NCBI RefSeq assembly: GCF_012910905.1
Contig: NZ_WTVN01000032.1
Location: forward strand, 1 to 58,149
Origin: Aromatoleum toluvorans
Lineage (GTDB): Bacteria; Pseudomonadota; Gammaproteobacteria; Burkholderiales; Rhodocyclaceae
Length of the DNA stretch: 58,149 bases
Reading direction: 5' to 3'
Below, piece by piece: positions 57,401 to 58,149 of the stretch; position 1 is the stretch's first letter; each line of letters starts with the position of its first letter. Made by a program: the position numbers and the translations under genes. The notes under the pieces are model-generated. The model ran no database searches. It saw only the letters and a program-made list of their open reading frames with translations, and was not told the origin of the DNA.

Positions 57401-58149
57401 ATGCCCGCGCTCGAATCCCTCCTGCGGCTGGCGTTGTGCATCTGCGCGCTGCTGGCGTGGCCGGGGATTGCCGGGGCGCAGGAACTGCTCCCGGTTCCCC
57501 CGCTCACGGCGCGCGTCATCGACCAGACGGTCACGCTTTCGTCCGGCGAACGGCAGGCGCTCGAACAGAAGCTGGCGGCATTCGAAACCGGGCGCGGCAG
57601 CCAGCTGGTCGTGCTGATCGTGCCCACCACGGCGCCCGAGGACATCGCCGCCTTCGCCAATCGCGTCGCCGCGGAGTGGAAGATCGGCCGGCGGGATGTC
57701 GGCGACGGGCTGCTGCTGGTCGTCGCGAAGAACGACCGACGCGTGCGTATCGAAGTGGCGCGTGCGCTGGAAGGGGCCGTGCCCGATCTCGCCGCTTTCC
57801 ACATCATCGACCGCGCCATCACGCCCGCCTTCCGCGAAGGCCGGTTTGCGGCCGGCATCGAGGCCGGTGTGGAGGCGCTGATGGCGCGCGTGCGCGGCGA
57901 AAACCTGCCCCTGCCCGAACCCGAAACCCGTGACTCGGGCGGCTTCGGTTCCTTGCAGGACATCGCCGTCTTCATCATGTTCGGCGTGCCCATCGTCGGC
58001 GGTATGCTCGTCGCGATCCTGGGGCGCAAGCTCGGCGCGCTGGCAACCGGGGGCGTCTTCGGCCTCCTCGCGAAATTGTTGCTCGGCAGCCTCGTGCTCG
58101 GCGCCATCGTGGGCGTGCTCGCCTTCATCTTCGTCCTGGTGCTCGGCAC
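57401..58149 (+). CDS. TPM-domain (YgcG-like) membrane protein, 3' truncated by the window
   Basis: At least 249 aa, open at the window end. Signal peptide (LRLALCICALLAWPGIAGAQ), then a TPM domain (LTARVIDQTVTLSSGERQALEQKLAAFETGRGSQLVVLIVPTTAPEDIAAFANRVAAEWKIGRRDVGDGLLLVVAKNDRRVRIEVARALEGAVPD) and a Gly/Ala-rich membrane region near the C-terminus (FIMFGVPIVGGMLVAILG; LLLGSLVLGAIVGVLAFIF). This is the usual partner of LemA. The ATG at 57401 is 37 bp after the lemA stop. No function is established; a role in envelope stress is suspected for the pair. Confidence 0.85.
   Translation, partial: MPALESLLRLALCICALLAWPGIAGAQELLPVPPLTARVIDQTVTLSSGERQALEQKLAAFETGRGSQLVVLIVPTTAPEDIAAFANRVAAEWKIGRRDVGDGLLLVVAKNDRRVRIEVARALEGAVPDLAAFHIIDRAITPAFREGRFAAGIEAGVEALMARVRGENLPLPEPETRDSGGFGSLQDIAVFIMFGVPIVGGMLVAILGRKLGALATGGVFGLLAKLLLGSLVLGAIVGVLAFIFVLVLG

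Overview
The window is high-GC DNA with dense coding. Its gene families point to a respiratory betaproteobacterium, most likely Rhodocyclales (Azoarcus/Aromatoleum/Thauera type): di-haem peroxidases, molybdoenzymes, sigma-54 regulators, and an RND operon of the Burkholderia BpeEF-OprC type. The species cannot be fixed from the sequence alone. No rRNA, tRNA or CRISPR array was seen.

Layout. (1) 1-11.3 kb: a DHA2-type MFS exporter, a FixJ/LuxR-type response regulator facing a small exported protein, then a LysR regulator divergent from a four-gene drug-efflux operon (LlpE-like degenerate hydrolase, membrane fusion protein, MexF/BpeF-like RND pump, outer-membrane lipoprotein). (2) 11.5-20.3 kb: a filamentous-phage (inovirus) prophage. 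It is flanked by two dif-like XerCD sites that share a 13-bp core. It carries Zot/pI, a DUF2523 coat protein, a pIII-like adsorption protein, a pVIII-like coat protein, a probable ssDNA-binding protein, Rep, a membrane-anchored HTH regulator, several small proteins and three groups of repeats that may be origins or operators. (3) 20.5-21.9 kb: a small HTH regulator and an EAL phosphodiesterase. (4) 21.9-31.3 kb: the most notable block, a four-gene operon matching the dissimilatory iodate reductase idrA/idrB/idrP1/idrP2. It has a near-perfect sigma-54 promoter and sits beside a membrane histidine kinase and an NtrC-type regulator. (5) 31.5-34.2 kb: a periplasmic peptide with eight NPC(A/D)AK repeats, a five-haem lipoprotein, an ECF sigma factor and a tiny Cys-containing putative anti-sigma; two matching ECF-like promoters suggest one stress regulon. 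(6) 34.2-37.5 kb: a YeeE/TsuA sulphur transporter, a PLP trans-sulfuration enzyme and an EamA exporter. (7) 38.2-40.7 kb: a very large MauG-like di-haem protein with its own sigma-54-like promoter. (8) 40.7-52.3 kb: a TMAO respiration locus (TorF porin, TorA with a fused C-terminal cytochrome domain, TorT, TorS, TorR) with tor-box-like repeats before torA and a P2A cation ATPase between torS and torR. (9) 52.5-56 kb: a CysO-type sulphur-carrier cysteine pathway (JAMM peptidase, a CysO-rhodanese-E1 fusion, CysM) followed by a 1-Cys peroxiredoxin. (10) 56-58.1 kb: a hypothetical protein, LemA and a TPM-domain protein cut by the window end.

How it fits together: blocks 4, 5, 7 and 8 describe a cell that respires alternative acceptors in the periplasm through molybdoenzymes and c-type cytochromes, each with a dedicated two-component or ECF control system. 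My best candidates for something undescribed are the iodate reductase with its sigma-54 circuit and the adjoining Cys-repeat peptide regulon (possibly a scavenger of reactive iodine or a metal), the fused CysO-rhodanese-E1 protein paired with a JAMM peptidase, and a prophage regulator gene whose 3' end is changed by integration.
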